Assembly (NCBI RefSeq): GCF_037154015.1
Contig: NZ_JBANRL010000001.1
Coordinates: 2,418,001-2,482,000, forward strand
Reading direction: 5' to 3'
DNA: 64,000 nt
Source of the DNA: Altererythrobacter aquiaggeris
Lineage (GTDB): Bacteria > Pseudomonadota > Alphaproteobacteria > Sphingomonadales > Sphingomonadaceae
Part shown: one piece after another, positions 52,678-61,800 of the stretch
Position numbering within the stretch: position 1 is the stretch's first letter
Layout of the letters: each line of letters begins with the position of its first letter
Translations under genes and position numbers: made by a program
The notes under the pieces: generated by a model
Database searches by the model: none
Told to the model about the DNA's origin: nothing
What the model saw: only the letters and a program-made list of their open reading frames with translations

Positions 52678-53829
52678 GTGAAAAACACACCGCTTGCCGG
52701 CCTGAAAGTGGTCGAGCTGGCACGCGTGCTGGCGGGCCCGTGGGTCGGGCAAACGCTGGCCGATCTGGGCGCAGAAGTGATCAAGGTGGAAAGCCCCGAA
52801 GGTGACGGGACGCGCCAGTGGGGCCCCCCCTGGATCGAGCGCGAGAACCGCGCCGGTGAGCATATCCGCGAGGCGGCCTATTACCACGCCTGCAATCGCG
52901 GCAAGCAAGCGATCGTTGCCGATTTCAAACAAGCGGACGATCTGGCACGCGTGCGCGATCTGTGCCGCGAGGCCGATGTCGTCATCGAGAATTTCAAGCC
53001 TGGTACGCTCGCCCGGTTCGGTCTGGACTACACCTCACTGGCGAGTGACAATCACGGGATCGTGTATTGTTCGATCACCGGCTTTGGCCAGGATGGGCCG
53101 CGGCGTGACGAACCGGGTTATGACTTCGTGATTCAGGGTATGAGCGGGTTCATGGCGTTGACGGGCGAGCCAGATGGCCAGCCGATGAAAATGGGGGTAT
53201 CGATATCCGATCTTTCTTGCGGGCTGTATTCCACGATCGCGATCCAGTCCGCGCTGCTGATGCGGGCGCGCACGGGCAAGGGCCAGCATATCGATATGTC
53301 GCTGCTGGACTGTTCGGTCTCGCTGCTCGCCAATCAGGCGATGAGCTTTTTTGCGACCGGTGAAAATCCGCCGCGGATGGGCAATGCGCACGCGCAGGTC
53401 ATCCCTTACGGTGTTTATGAAGTATCGGACGGTCATGTAATTCTGGCGCCGGCGAATGACGGTCTGTTCGTCAAACTTATGCACGTCCTGGCACGTCCCG
53501 ACCTGGCCGCGGACCCCCGCCTTGCCAGCAATGCCGGCAGGTTGGAAAACCGCGAATGGATGGAGGCGGAAATCGTTAGGGAGGTGCTCGGCTGGACCAA
53601 GGACGGCATCCTGCAAAGCTGCAAGACCGCCGGTGTCCCGGCTGGCCCGATCAATCAGCTGGATGAAGTGTTTGCCGACCCGCAGGTGTGCGCACGCGGT
53701 ATGCAAATCGATCTGCCCGGCGGTATTGCCGGAGTGCGCAGCCCGTTCACTTTCTCCGATGCGCAATTGGCGTTGGGCAAGGCTTCGCCGCGCCTTGGCG
53801 AAGATCAGGACAGCGTCCGCAAGGGTTAG
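52678..53829 (+). CDS. CaiB/BaiF family (family III) CoA transferase
   Basis: A 383-residue enzyme that moves CoA between carboxylic acids without a ping-pong ketoacid step. Characteristic are PLAGLKVVELARVLAGPW, LGAEVIKVESP, and YDFVIQGMSGFMALTGEPDG with the catalytic aspartate region. Most family members have about 390-430 residues. The start is uncertain: GTG 52678 gives the normal N-terminal length; TTG 52660 is in frame but overlaps the GST gene. A short-chain-acyl or steroid-like substrate cannot be chosen from the sequence. Confidence 0.88.
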   Translation: MKNTPLAGLKVVELARVLAGPWVGQTLADLGAEVIKVESPEGDGTRQWGPPWIERENRAGEHIREAAYYHACNRGKQAIVADFKQADDLARVRDLCREADVVIENFKPGTLARFGLDYTSLASDNHGIVYCSITGFGQDGPRRDEPGYDFVIQGMSGFMALTGEPDGQPMKMGVSISDLSCGLYSTIAIQSALLMRARTGKGQHIDMSLLDCSVSLLANQAMSFFATGENPPRMGNAHAQVIPYGVYEVSDGHVILAPANDGLFVKLMHVLARPDLAADPRLASNAGRLENREWMEAEIVREVLGWTKDGILQSCKTAGVPAGPINQLDEVFADPQVCARGMQIDLPGGIAGVRSPFTFSDAQLALGKASPRLGEDQDSVRKG

Positions 53830-53832
53830 GCC

Positions 53833-54519
53833 ATGGGCGACTACACGCTGATAACCGCGAACAGGAACTATTCGAGCTGGTCGCTGCGTCCATGGGTTCT
53901 CATGAAGGCGCTCGGCATCCCGTTTTGTGACCGGATAGAGCCATTTGCGGCAGTTTCGAACTTTGCCGCGTTCAGATCATTTTCGCCCACGGGCATGGTT
54001 CCCGCACTGATTGATGGTGACCGTACGATCTGGGATTCACTCGGCATTACGCTGTATCTGGCAGAACGGCATGACGGGATCTGGCCGGCGTACGGGGCCG
54101 CGCGGGCGTTTGCACAATGCGCCGTCACCGAAATGCACGGCGGATTTGCCGCACTGCGTAACGAATGTCCGATGAATGTCGGGGTGCGAATGCAGCCGGT
54201 CGTTTGCGGCGGACGTTTGGCGCAGGATGTGGCGCGGCTGGCGGAACTGTTTGCGCAAGGGCTGGACCAGTTCGGCGGCCCCTATCTGGCCGGACCCCGG
54301 TTCAGCGCCGTGGACGCATTCTTCGCGCCGGTCGTCTTTCGTATCCGCACATTCGGCTTGGACATCGGTCGGGGCCAGAGATGGGCCGACGACATGCTGT
54401 TGCACCCGGCCATGCGCCAGTGGGAAGCCGAAGCGCTGGTCGAAGAGTGGCGCGAACAAGGCCACGAGGAAGAAATCCGCGCCGCCGGGATCGTGACGCA
54501 TGATTTTCGCAAAGGCTGA
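53833..54519 (+). CDS. Glutathione S-transferase family protein
   Basis: A 228-residue GST with the N-terminal pattern ITANRNYSSWSLRPWVLMKALG and SPTGMVPALIDGDRTIWDSLGI; the YSSWSLRPW motif marks a subgroup common in sphingomonads. The C-terminal half has FSAVDAFFAPVVFRI. It begins 3 bases after the CaiB-type gene, so the run scoA to here is probably one transcript. It converges on metK with only 4 bases between. Confidence 0.85.
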   Translation: MGDYTLITANRNYSSWSLRPWVLMKALGIPFCDRIEPFAAVSNFAAFRSFSPTGMVPALIDGDRTIWDSLGITLYLAERHDGIWPAYGAARAFAQCAVTEMHGGFAALRNECPMNVGVRMQPVVCGGRLAQDVARLAELFAQGLDQFGGPYLAGPRFSAVDAFFAPVVFRIRTFGLDIGRGQRWADDMLLHPAMRQWEAEALVEEWREQGHEEEIRAAGIVTHDFRKG

Positions 54520-54523
54520 GCGG

Positions 54524-55741
54524 TTAACCCGCCACTGCCGCCCTTAGCTCGTCCATCAGATCGGTGCGTTCCCACGGAAAATAATCGCCATCGGGCTTGC
54601 GTCCGAAATGACCATAGGCCGCAGTGACGCGGTAAATCGGTTTGTTCAGCCCCAGATGTGTACGGATGCCGCGAGGCGTCAATCCGCCAAGTGCCTCAAT
54701 CGATTTGATTGCCTCCTCCAGCCCGGCATCGGTGATTCCCCCGGCTGCCGTGCCGTGCGTATCAACGTAAAGCGACAGCGGCTGCGAAACACCGATCGCG
54801 TAGGCCAACTGGATTGTACAGCGGGTCGCCATACCGGCTGCGACGATATTCTTGGCCAGATAGCGTGTGATATAAGCAGCCGAGCGATCGACCTTGGTCG
54901 GGTCTTTGCCGCTGAACGCGCCGCCGCCATGCGGCGCAGCGCCGCCATAGGTATCGACGATGATCTTGCGTCCGGTCAGGCCTGCATCGCCGTCAGGTCC
55001 GCCAATTTCGAACGCTCCGGTAGGATTGATGTGATAAACGGTTTCGCCGGACAACAGGTTGGCCGGAAGCACGCCGGCGACGACTTTTTTGACGTAATTC
55101 TTAAGCTCGGCCTCTTTTGCGCCTTCGTGGTAACCCTTGGCGTGCTGGGTCGAAACCACGATCGCAGTGGCGGCGACGGGTTTGCCCTTTTCGAACCGCA
55201 ATGTAACCTGGCTTTTGGCATCGGGTTCGAGGAACGGCGCTGCTCCCGATTTCCGGTCTGCCGCCATCGTTTCGAGAATCTTGTGGCTGTAATCCAGCGT
55301 CGCCGGCATCAGGTCAGGCGTTTCATCGCAGGCAAACCCGAACATGATACCCTGATCGCCCGCACCTTCGTCCTTGTTGCCGCTGGCATCGACGCCTTGG
55401 GCAATTTCGGATGATTGCCCGTGCAGATGATTTTCAAATGTCAGCGTTTCCCAATGGAACCCTTCCTGCTCATAACCGATTTCGCGCACCGTCCGGCGAA
55501 CGGTTGCCTCGATTTCGGCCAGCGCACCGTCCACCCACTTGCCGTTTTCATATATCCCGCGGCAACGGATTTCGCCCGACAGCATCACGCGCTGCGTTGT
55601 GGTCATGGTTTCGCAGGCAACCCGTGCCTCGGGATCTTTCGCCAGAAACAAATCGACAATTGCATCGGAAATCTGGTCGGACACCTTGTCCGGGTGACCT
55701 TCGGAAACGCTTTCGGAAGTAAAGAGATAGCTCTCGCGCAT
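54524..55741 (-). CDS. metK: S-adenosylmethionine synthetase
   Basis: MetK makes SAM from methionine and ATP. The 405-residue protein shows [34 protein letters not shown] and [19 protein letters not shown], all signatures of the enzyme. ATG 55741 is preceded by AAGGA at 10 bases; a further in-frame ATG at 55786 lies right after the lnt stop and adds residues not found in the family. The 54-base leader has no clear SAM riboswitch. Last gene of the minus-strand run from hisS. Confidence 0.97.
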   Translation of the reverse strand: MRESYLFTSESVSEGHPDKVSDQISDAIVDLFLAKDPEARVACETMTTTQRVMLSGEIRCRGIYENGKWVDGALAEIEATVRRTVREIGYEQEGFHWETLTFENHLHGQSSEIAQGVDASGNKDEGAGDQGIMFGFACDETPDLMPATLDYSHKILETMAADRKSGAAPFLEPDAKSQVTLRFEKGKPVAATAIVVSTQHAKGYHEGAKEAELKNYVKKVVAGVLPANLLSGETVYHINPTGAFEIGGPDGDAGLTGRKIIVDTYGGAAPHGGGAFSGKDPTKVDRSAAYITRYLAKNIVAAGMATRCTIQLAYAIGVSQPLSLYVDTHGTAAGGITDAGLEEAIKSIEALGGLTPRGIRTHLGLNKPIYRVTAAYGHFGRKPDGDYFPWERTDLMDELRAAVAG

Positions 55742-55794
55742 CGACGCGTGTTCCTTGTTGTAAGACGTGCTGTCCGGAAAATTCAAAACGCGGT

Positions 55795-57369
55795 CTAACC
55801 GCGCCTGAAACGCGGCGCAACCATTGCGATCAGTAAGACGAGAAACGCCCAGCCGAGCGGCAGGTAATTGCCCAGCCGTGCAAATAAAGTCGGCTCGCGC
55901 GGCGGCGGGATCAGGCCGTCGATCCTTCCCGCCTTCTGCAGACCGATGTGGTCGCGCACGATCCCGTCAGCATCGATCACCGCGCTGATACCGGTTGTCG
56001 TGGCCCTGAGAACCGGCAGACCTTCTTCGATTGCGCGCATTCTCGCTTGCGCCAGATGTTGCGGCGGCCCCCAGCTACCGAACCAGCCGTCGTTTGACGG
56101 GTTGAAGATAAAATCCGGGCGGTTGCGGCGATCGGTCACATGGCCGGAGAAAATAATCTCGTAACAGATTTGCGGACCGATCTTGCCCATATCGCCCAGA
56201 TCCAACGTCTGCGGACCGGGCCCGGGCCAGAAATCGATTGTTCCGGCAACCAGCCGGTTGGCGCCCAGCGGTTCGAGCAACCAGCGAAGCGCGAGATATT
56301 CGCCGTACGGGACAAGATGGGCCTTGTCATAACCCCCGATGATTGCACCTGTTTCGTCCATCGCGGTGACCACATTGCGCGCACCGGCTGCGCGGCCCCG
56401 CCGTATCTCCAGATCGACCGCGCCGGTGAGAACGATGCTGCCTTCGCCGATTACCCGGCCGATCCGCTGACGGGCAAATTCCGGATCGCCCGCGGCAGTC
56501 ATCTGGTCGTAATAACGCTGCGGATACCCCGACCGGAGATAGTCGGGCACACCCGATTCGGGCCAGAAGACCAGTCGTTTCTGCCCGGGATCCCTGGGCA
56601 GGCTAAGCGTTGCGATATTGCGAAATTGCGTTTCGAATGTCGCCGGATTGTTCACATCTTGCTGGCGTAAATCGGGCTGGACCAGCGTGAAGGTCAGATC
56701 GCCTTCATCGCGGGCAGAAGCTGGCCAGACCATCGCCGCTAGCAAAAGCGCAGCCGCGCCGCCAAGCCAAGGAAAACGGCGTCTGCCAAACAGGATCACC
56801 GCCGCCGCCCCCAAGAATACCGCCAGTCCGGATAGCGCGTAGGTACCTGTCCAGGGGAGCACGATCGCCGCGCCGGTCCGGTCAAACGGACCGACCAGTA
56901 CGGCGCCGAACGGGTTCCAGGGATATCCGGTAAAAGCCCATGACCGCAGCCATTCCGACAATGTCCAGAACGCCGCGAATATGGCGGCGAATTGCCATGT
57001 CAGTCCCGATTTGCAAACCAGACGCGTGCAGACCGCGGCGATCGCGGGATAAACAGCCAGATAAATCGCGGCGAGCAAAACCGCTAGCCAGCCCAGCCAT
57101 GCAGGCATCGCATCCTGATATTTGAAAGAATTGGCCATCCAGCTGTTGCCAACCGCAAAATGGCCCAATCCGAACAGCCAGCCCGCCATGGCGGCGCGCT
57201 TGATCGTCGCGGCGCGGGCAACGACAAATGCAAACAGGCCCACTGCCAGCAGGGCGAGCGGCCACAAGGATAGCGGCGCAAAACCGGTAGCCGACACTGC
57301 GCCCAGCACCAGCGCGCCCGCGTTGGGATACGCCCTGGCCCGGTCCGCAAAGTTCGCAGCGGAGCTCAT
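55795..57369 (-). CDS. lnt: Apolipoprotein N-acyltransferase
   Basis: Lnt adds the third acyl chain to lipoproteins in the inner membrane. The 524-residue protein has six N-terminal spans and a periplasmic nitrilase-type domain. Its catalytic triad is Glu in FWPESGVPD near 270, Lys in [12 protein letters not shown] near 335, and Cys in QICYEIIF near 393. A C-terminal span ([15 protein letters not shown]) closes it. Several lipoproteins in this window would be its substrates. Confidence 0.93.
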   Translation of the reverse strand: MSSAANFADRARAYPNAGALVLGAVSATGFAPLSLWPLALLAVGLFAFVVARAATIKRAAMAGWLFGLGHFAVGNSWMANSFKYQDAMPAWLGWLAVLLAAIYLAVYPAIAAVCTRLVCKSGLTWQFAAIFAAFWTLSEWLRSWAFTGYPWNPFGAVLVGPFDRTGAAIVLPWTGTYALSGLAVFLGAAAVILFGRRRFPWLGGAAALLLAAMVWPASARDEGDLTFTLVQPDLRQQDVNNPATFETQFRNIATLSLPRDPGQKRLVFWPESGVPDYLRSGYPQRYYDQMTAAGDPEFARQRIGRVIGEGSIVLTGAVDLEIRRGRAAGARNVVTAMDETGAIIGGYDKAHLVPYGEYLALRWLLEPLGANRLVAGTIDFWPGPGPQTLDLGDMGKIGPQICYEIIFSGHVTDRRNRPDFIFNPSNDGWFGSWGPPQHLAQARMRAIEEGLPVLRATTTGISAVIDADGIVRDHIGLQKAGRIDGLIPPPREPTLFARLGNYLPLGWAFLVLLIAMVAPRFRRG

Positions 57370-57409
57370 TTTGTTATGCGCGCCCTGAGCCTGGTTGGTA
57401 GCCGCGAAT

Positions 57410-58141
57410 TCAGCTCACCGCTTTGAGAGTATCGCTTTCATCCGGGGATGGTTTGCGCACCCGCGGCTTGCGGACTTTCTTGGGTGCTTCCGCATCCCCC
57501 GAAGCTGCACCGATTGCCGGTGGAAGTATCGCCATGTCGAGCGCCCCCTCCTGTACCGGCTTGCTGGGCCGGCGGGTACGGGGTTTGACAGCCTTGGGGC
57601 GGTCATCCGCTGCCTGCTGCCTATCACTATCACTATCGCGATCGGCCCGGCTGTAGCTGTGGCTGCCGCTATCGCTGTCATCGCGGCTGTTCTGGTTGCT
57701 GCCACGCTGGCCACGGGGACTTTTTTCCTGACTGTGCTGGTTACGGCTGTTCTGCCCGCGCGTATCCTGATCATTGTCATCGCGGCGCGCGCGTGGCTGG
57801 CGCTGGCTGCGGTCATCATCACTGTCGTTTGAACCATCGGAATTATCGCCGCGCTGATCATCACGCTTGACGCGCTGTTCATCCTGCCGCGCCTTGTTAT
57901 CCGCGATTACGCGAAAATAGTGATCGGCAAACTGCAGATAATATTCCGACTGGACCCGGTCACCATTGAGCGAGGAATCATGCGCCAGCTTTTTATATTT
58001 ATCGAGCATCTGCGCGGCATTACCGCGCGCACGATTATCGATCCGGTTGAGCTGGTTCGGGCCACCTCCACCTTGCTGACGGTTACTGTTGCTACGGCCG
58101 CGACGGCGGTTGTTCGTGTTGTTACGGTTATTGTTATTCAA
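57410..58141 (-). CDS. DUF4167 domain protein
   Basis: A 243-residue protein with the alphaproteobacterial DUF4167 domain near the start: NRRRGRSNSNRQQ, then RARGNAAQMLDKYKKLAHDSSLNGDRVQSEYYLQFADHYFRV. The rest is a disordered tail of Asp, Arg, Ser and Asn and ends with KKVRKPRVRKP. Asn/Arg-rich start and charged tail suggest RNA binding, which is unproven. TTG 58141 with GGGAAG 9 bases upstream gives the usual MNNNNR start; a TTG at 58192 would be longer. Confidence 0.8.
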   Translation of the reverse strand: MNNNNRNNTNNRRRGRSNSNRQQGGGGPNQLNRIDNRARGNAAQMLDKYKKLAHDSSLNGDRVQSEYYLQFADHYFRVIADNKARQDEQRVKRDDQRGDNSDGSNDSDDDRSQRQPRARRDDNDQDTRGQNSRNQHSQEKSPRGQRGSNQNSRDDSDSGSHSYSRADRDSDSDRQQAADDRPKAVKPRTRRPSKPVQEGALDMAILPPAIGAASGDAEAPKKVRKPRVRKPSPDESDTLKAVS

Positions 58142-58370
58142 AGGAATAATCTTCCCAATTCGGGATTGCCCGGCATCATTGCCATAATGCAATCACAAGA
58201 GCCCTCATCCATGTCCTGCCCGCGCATTGTGCGGACCGGGACCCCCCATCTGCGTTGCATTTCGGGCGTAAACCCTGCTTGCGGCAAATGTTGGAGCTGG
58301 GCCTGGCGGAGGACGCTTCCTTCCGCTGGCCTGCTATAGGCCTACCGCGATGCAGCGGCCTTGCCAAGCC

Positions 58371-59204
58371 CTAATTGCGTAACGTTTCAACAAGCTGGAG
58401 CGCGCGTGGCCTTTGTGCCAGATCGCGGTGGAGCGTTACTGAAAAGCCTGCATTTTTTGCAATTTGCGACACCGTTTCACTCTGGGAAGAACCGATTTCG
58501 ATGATCGCATTGCCGCCCGGAGCAAGCAATTTGCCCAATTGCGGTATCAAAATGCGGTAATCATCGAGCCCTTCATCCCCGGAAAACAGCGCCTGAGCCG
58601 GTTCGAACCGCTGCACCGACGGCGCCAGTGCCGCGCCGCGTTCGACATAGGGCGGATTGGCGAGGATGAGATCGAACAGGCCCAAACCATCCATCCATCC
58701 ATCATCGCGCCAGTTGCGGCTGAGCATCCGGGTCCGGTCTGCCAGCCCCAGTCTGGCGGCATTCGCGGCAGCGAGCGCCAATGCGCCCAGCGAGGCATCA
58801 ATCCCTACGCCGCGTGTCGCGGGTCGTTCAGCCAATACGCTGAGCAACAAGGCGCCCGATCCGGTGCCGCAATCGAGCACCCGCGAAAAATCGCAGGTGA
58901 GCGCCACGCCCACGACCGTTTCACTATCGCCGCGCGGGATCAGGACTTCGGGCGATACCAGAAATTCGCGGCCATAGAATTCCTGCCGCCCGAGAATATA
59001 GGCCACCGGCTCGCAGCGCAGCCTGCGCGCTACAAACTCGGCATAGGGGCGCGGTGCATCGTCCTGCATTCTGCCAAGCAGCATTGCGGAACGGTCGACC
59101 CCCAGCGCCTCCGCCATCAGCAATTCGGCATCAAGTCTGGCGGTGTCGCTGGTCTGAGCCAGTCTGTCAGCCGCCTCGCGCAGAGCGTCGGCGACCTTGG
59201 CCAT
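58371..59204 (-). CDS. prmC: Peptide chain release factor N5-glutamine methyltransferase
   Basis: PrmC methylates the glutamine of the GGQ motif in release factors. The 277-residue protein has an N-terminal helical domain, the SAM site LDCGTGSGALLLSVL near 112, and the substrate-binding LANPPYVE near 180. Its ATG overlaps the prfA stop, the classical prfA-prmC coupling. A 229-base gap to the next gene (58142-58370) contains nothing I can support beyond weak reading frames. Confidence 0.95.
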   Translation of the reverse strand: MAKVADALREAADRLAQTSDTARLDAELLMAEALGVDRSAMLLGRMQDDAPRPYAEFVARRLRCEPVAYILGRQEFYGREFLVSPEVLIPRGDSETVVGVALTCDFSRVLDCGTGSGALLLSVLAERPATRGVGIDASLGALALAAANAARLGLADRTRMLSRNWRDDGWMDGLGLFDLILANPPYVERGAALAPSVQRFEPAQALFSGDEGLDDYRILIPQLGKLLAPGGNAIIEIGSSQSETVSQIAKNAGFSVTLHRDLAQRPRALQLVETLRN

Positions 59205-60271
59205 CAGTCTTCCATCGAGGCGAGGCGCTTGGCTTCGTCCTCTGCAATCAGGGCACCGATCATTTCACCAAGGCCGGTGCCAGCAAGCACTTCGGGCAAT
59301 TTGTGCAAGGTCAGGTCGATCCGGTGATCGGTCACGCGGCCTTGCGGGAAATTATAGGTGCGGATGCGTTCGCTGCGGTCGCCCGATCCCACCATTGCCT
59401 TGCGCGCTTCGGCCTCCGCGCCCTGCACTGCATCACGCTGCGCCTCGAACAACCGCGCGCGCAGCACCTTCATCGCCTGTTCGCGGTTTTTATGCTGGCT
59501 GCGGCCATCCTGACACGTCACCACCGTGTCGGTTGGCAAGTGGGTAATCCGGATCGCGCTGTCGGTGGTGTTGACGTGCTGACCGCCTGCCCCACTGGCG
59601 CGGTAGGTGTCGATTTTCAGATCACCTGGATCGATCTTGACATCGACCTCGTCCGGTTCGGGCAATACGGCCACAGTCGCAGCCGATGTATGGATGCGCC
59701 CGCCGCTTTCGGTTTCGGGCACACGCTGCACGCGGTGGACGCCGCTTTCGAACTTCAGCTTGGCAAACACGCCCGTGCCGGTCACATTCGCGACAATCTC
59801 CTTGAAACCGCCAACCTCGCTTGCGCTCATGCTGACAGGCTCGACCCTCCAGCCCTGTTCGGCAGCGTATTTTTCGTACATCCGGTAAAGATCGCCCGCG
59901 AACAAGGCCGCCTCGTCACCTCCCGTGCCTGCGCGGATTTCGAGCATGGCGGGCTTCGCATCGGCGCTGTCGCGCGGCAGCAGGGCCAGCGCAAGCGCGC
60001 GTTCGGCATCAGGCAAACGCGCGCGAATAGCGGCAAGTTCATCCTCGGCCATCGCCTTCATTTCGGGGTCGGCGAGCATTTCTTCGAGGCCGGCAATTTC
60101 CTCGCGCGCCGATCTGATCTCGGCAGCGATTTTGGCGACCGGCTCCAGCTCGGCATAGTCGCGGCTCGCCTGGACAAACGCTTCGCCCTCCAGCGACCCG
60201 GAACCAAGCCGCGCCTCAAGCTCGGAGAAGCGGTTGCCGATCTGGCGGAGGCGTTCCTCGGGGATGGTCAT
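59204..60271 (-). CDS. prfA: Peptide chain release factor 1
   Basis: RF1 reads UAA and UAG and triggers peptide release. The 355-residue product carries the catalytic GGQ in [11 protein letters not shown] near 230 and a codon-recognition P-x-T region. The N-terminal helical part and PHRV-like regions fit RF1 rather than RF2, and there is no RF2-type frameshift. ATG 60271. Confidence 0.96.
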   Translation of the reverse strand: MTIPEERLRQIGNRFSELEARLGSGSLEGEAFVQASRDYAELEPVAKIAAEIRSAREEIAGLEEMLADPEMKAMAEDELAAIRARLPDAERALALALLPRDSADAKPAMLEIRAGTGGDEAALFAGDLYRMYEKYAAEQGWRVEPVSMSASEVGGFKEIVANVTGTGVFAKLKFESGVHRVQRVPETESGGRIHTSAATVAVLPEPDEVDVKIDPGDLKIDTYRASGAGGQHVNTTDSAIRITHLPTDTVVTCQDGRSQHKNREQAMKVLRARLFEAQRDAVQGAEAEARKAMVGSGDRSERIRTYNFPQGRVTDHRIDLTLHKLPEVLAGTGLGEMIGALIAEDEAKRLASMED

Positions 60272-60296
60272 TGGCCCAACCCCACGTACAAACGTT

Positions 60297-60375
60297 CGTC
60301 ATTCCCGCGAACGCGGGAACCCGGCTGGCAAGTGCGACCAAGCAACTCTGGGTCCCCGCGTTCGCGGGGATGACG
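60297..60375. repeat. REP/BIME-like inverted doublet between hisS and prfA
   Basis: Left unit CGTCATTCCCGCGAACGCGG (60297 on) and right unit GGGTCCCCGCGTTCGCGGGG (60350 on, ending GATGACG at 60375) are near-exact inverted copies around a 27-base centre. Each unit is itself a hairpin. It has the same layout as the doublet at 34355. Confidence 0.8.
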
Positions 60376-60389
60376 AGAAAAAGGATATA

Positions 60390-61682
60390 TCAAAGCGTGA
60401 ACCGATCTTCGCCAAGAATTTTCATCACCTCTTGGCTCAAGAATACTTCCGCGTCCGTTTCTGAAACCGATGTAATGTTGAATTCACGACCATCCTGATC
60501 AACGGGTCGAACATAAAGAGCGGCAAATGCGCCATCGGACCGGGCCTTAATGCCACGTTTTTTCGGGTTGCCTTTGAAAGCTGTCCAGCATTGGATGCCT
60601 CCTCGTCGTAGAATAGCAGCGACTTCAAGGGCTCGTAATTCTTGCTCCTCCGATTGGGGCAGGATGCCAACCGCCGTTTCATTCCAATCACGCTCCCCGA
60701 CCAACATAGCCAGGCGCTCGATACCCGCCGCCCAACCAACCGCAGGCGTGGCAGGGCCGCCAAGGCTTTCCATCAGCCCGTCATAGCGCCCGCCGCCCAG
60801 CACCGTGCTTTGCGAACCCAAGGCATCGGCAGACGCGCTGCCTTCGTCGGGAATAAACTCGAACGCGGTGTGGCGGTAATAGTCGAGCCCGCGCACCAGC
60901 GCCTCGGCGCGCACCCATTCGACGCCCGCCGCGTCCAGCCCGGCGGTGACCTGCGCGAAGAAATTGCGTGCATTGTCCGAAAGGAAATCGTCGATCTTCG
61001 GCGCACCCGCTAGAAACGGTCTGTCCTTCCGGTCTTTGCTGTCGAGGATGCGGAGCGGGTTCTTCTCCAGCCGTTCCTGCGAATCTTCCGACAGATCATC
61101 CTTCACCGCGCGGAAATATTCAACCAGCGCGGCGCGCCATGCTTCGCGGCTTACCCCGTCGCCCAGCGTGTTGAGGTGCAGCGTCACATCATGAATGCCG
61201 AGCTCTTTCAGCAGGTGATCCGCCATCGCCAGCAGTTCGACATCGGCCTGCGGTTCGCCAGCGCCGATAATTTCCGCATCGAGCTGGTGGAACTGGCGGT
61301 AGCGCCCCTTTTGCGGGCGTTCGTAGCGGAACAGCGGACCATGCGTTGCCAGTTTGAGCGGGGCGTGCTGCTGCCAGCCATTGGTCAGATAAGCGCGCGC
61401 GATACCGGCGGTGAATTCGGGGCGCAGCGTCAGCGATTCCTCGCCCCGGTCGAGGAAACTGTACATTTCCTTCGACACAACATCGGTCGTCTCGCCCAGC
61501 GACCGCGCAAACACTTCGGTTTTTTCGAACACGGGCATTTCGGCGCGGCGGAAGCGGTAGAGTTTGCGGACGCGCTCGAATGTTTCGACGACAAAGGCAA
61601 ATGCCTCAGCCTCTGCGCCAAAGATGTCCTGCGTGCCGCGAATGGCGTTAGGAGTTCGGGCGGTGTTTTGCTGTTTGGCCAT
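60390..61682 (-). CDS. hisS: Histidine--tRNA ligase
   Basis: A 430-residue class II synthetase. Motif 2 is [23 protein letters not shown] near 117, the histidine-specific [12 protein letters not shown] lies near 268, and motif 3 is [15 protein letters not shown] near 325. The C-terminal anticodon-binding domain (about residues 340-430) is recognisable but divergent, and the 3' 270 bases fall to about 50 percent GC while the middle of the gene is 65-78 percent. The frame stays intact, so the enzyme is probably functional. Confidence 0.93.
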   Translation of the reverse strand: MAKQQNTARTPNAIRGTQDIFGAEAEAFAFVVETFERVRKLYRFRRAEMPVFEKTEVFARSLGETTDVVSKEMYSFLDRGEESLTLRPEFTAGIARAYLTNGWQQHAPLKLATHGPLFRYERPQKGRYRQFHQLDAEIIGAGEPQADVELLAMADHLLKELGIHDVTLHLNTLGDGVSREAWRAALVEYFRAVKDDLSEDSQERLEKNPLRILDSKDRKDRPFLAGAPKIDDFLSDNARNFFAQVTAGLDAAGVEWVRAEALVRGLDYYRHTAFEFIPDEGSASADALGSQSTVLGGGRYDGLMESLGGPATPAVGWAAGIERLAMLVGERDWNETAVGILPQSEEQELRALEVAAILRRGGIQCWTAFKGNPKKRGIKARSDGAFAALYVRPVDQDGREFNITSVSETDAEVFLSQEVMKILGEDRFTL

Positions 61683-61800
61683 GCGCTGCGCCCTAGCGCA
61701 TCGCTGCCAAGCGCCGCAATCGCTTTAGCACACGCTTGACCTCGACTGCCCTTCTCGGCACTTGATTGCGCAACATTGGTCGCCCCCCGGAGAATTTTCA

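Noticed and set aside
55742-55797. Possible SAM or SAM/SAH riboswitch before metK
   Set aside because: The 54-base leader lacks the conserved cores I know of; a weak resemblance around ACGTCTTACAACAAGG does not give the needed pairing.
58176-58367. 63-codon frame between DUF4167 and prmC
   Set aside because: Arg-rich low-complexity translation without ribosome-binding site; typical of a high-GC shadow frame.
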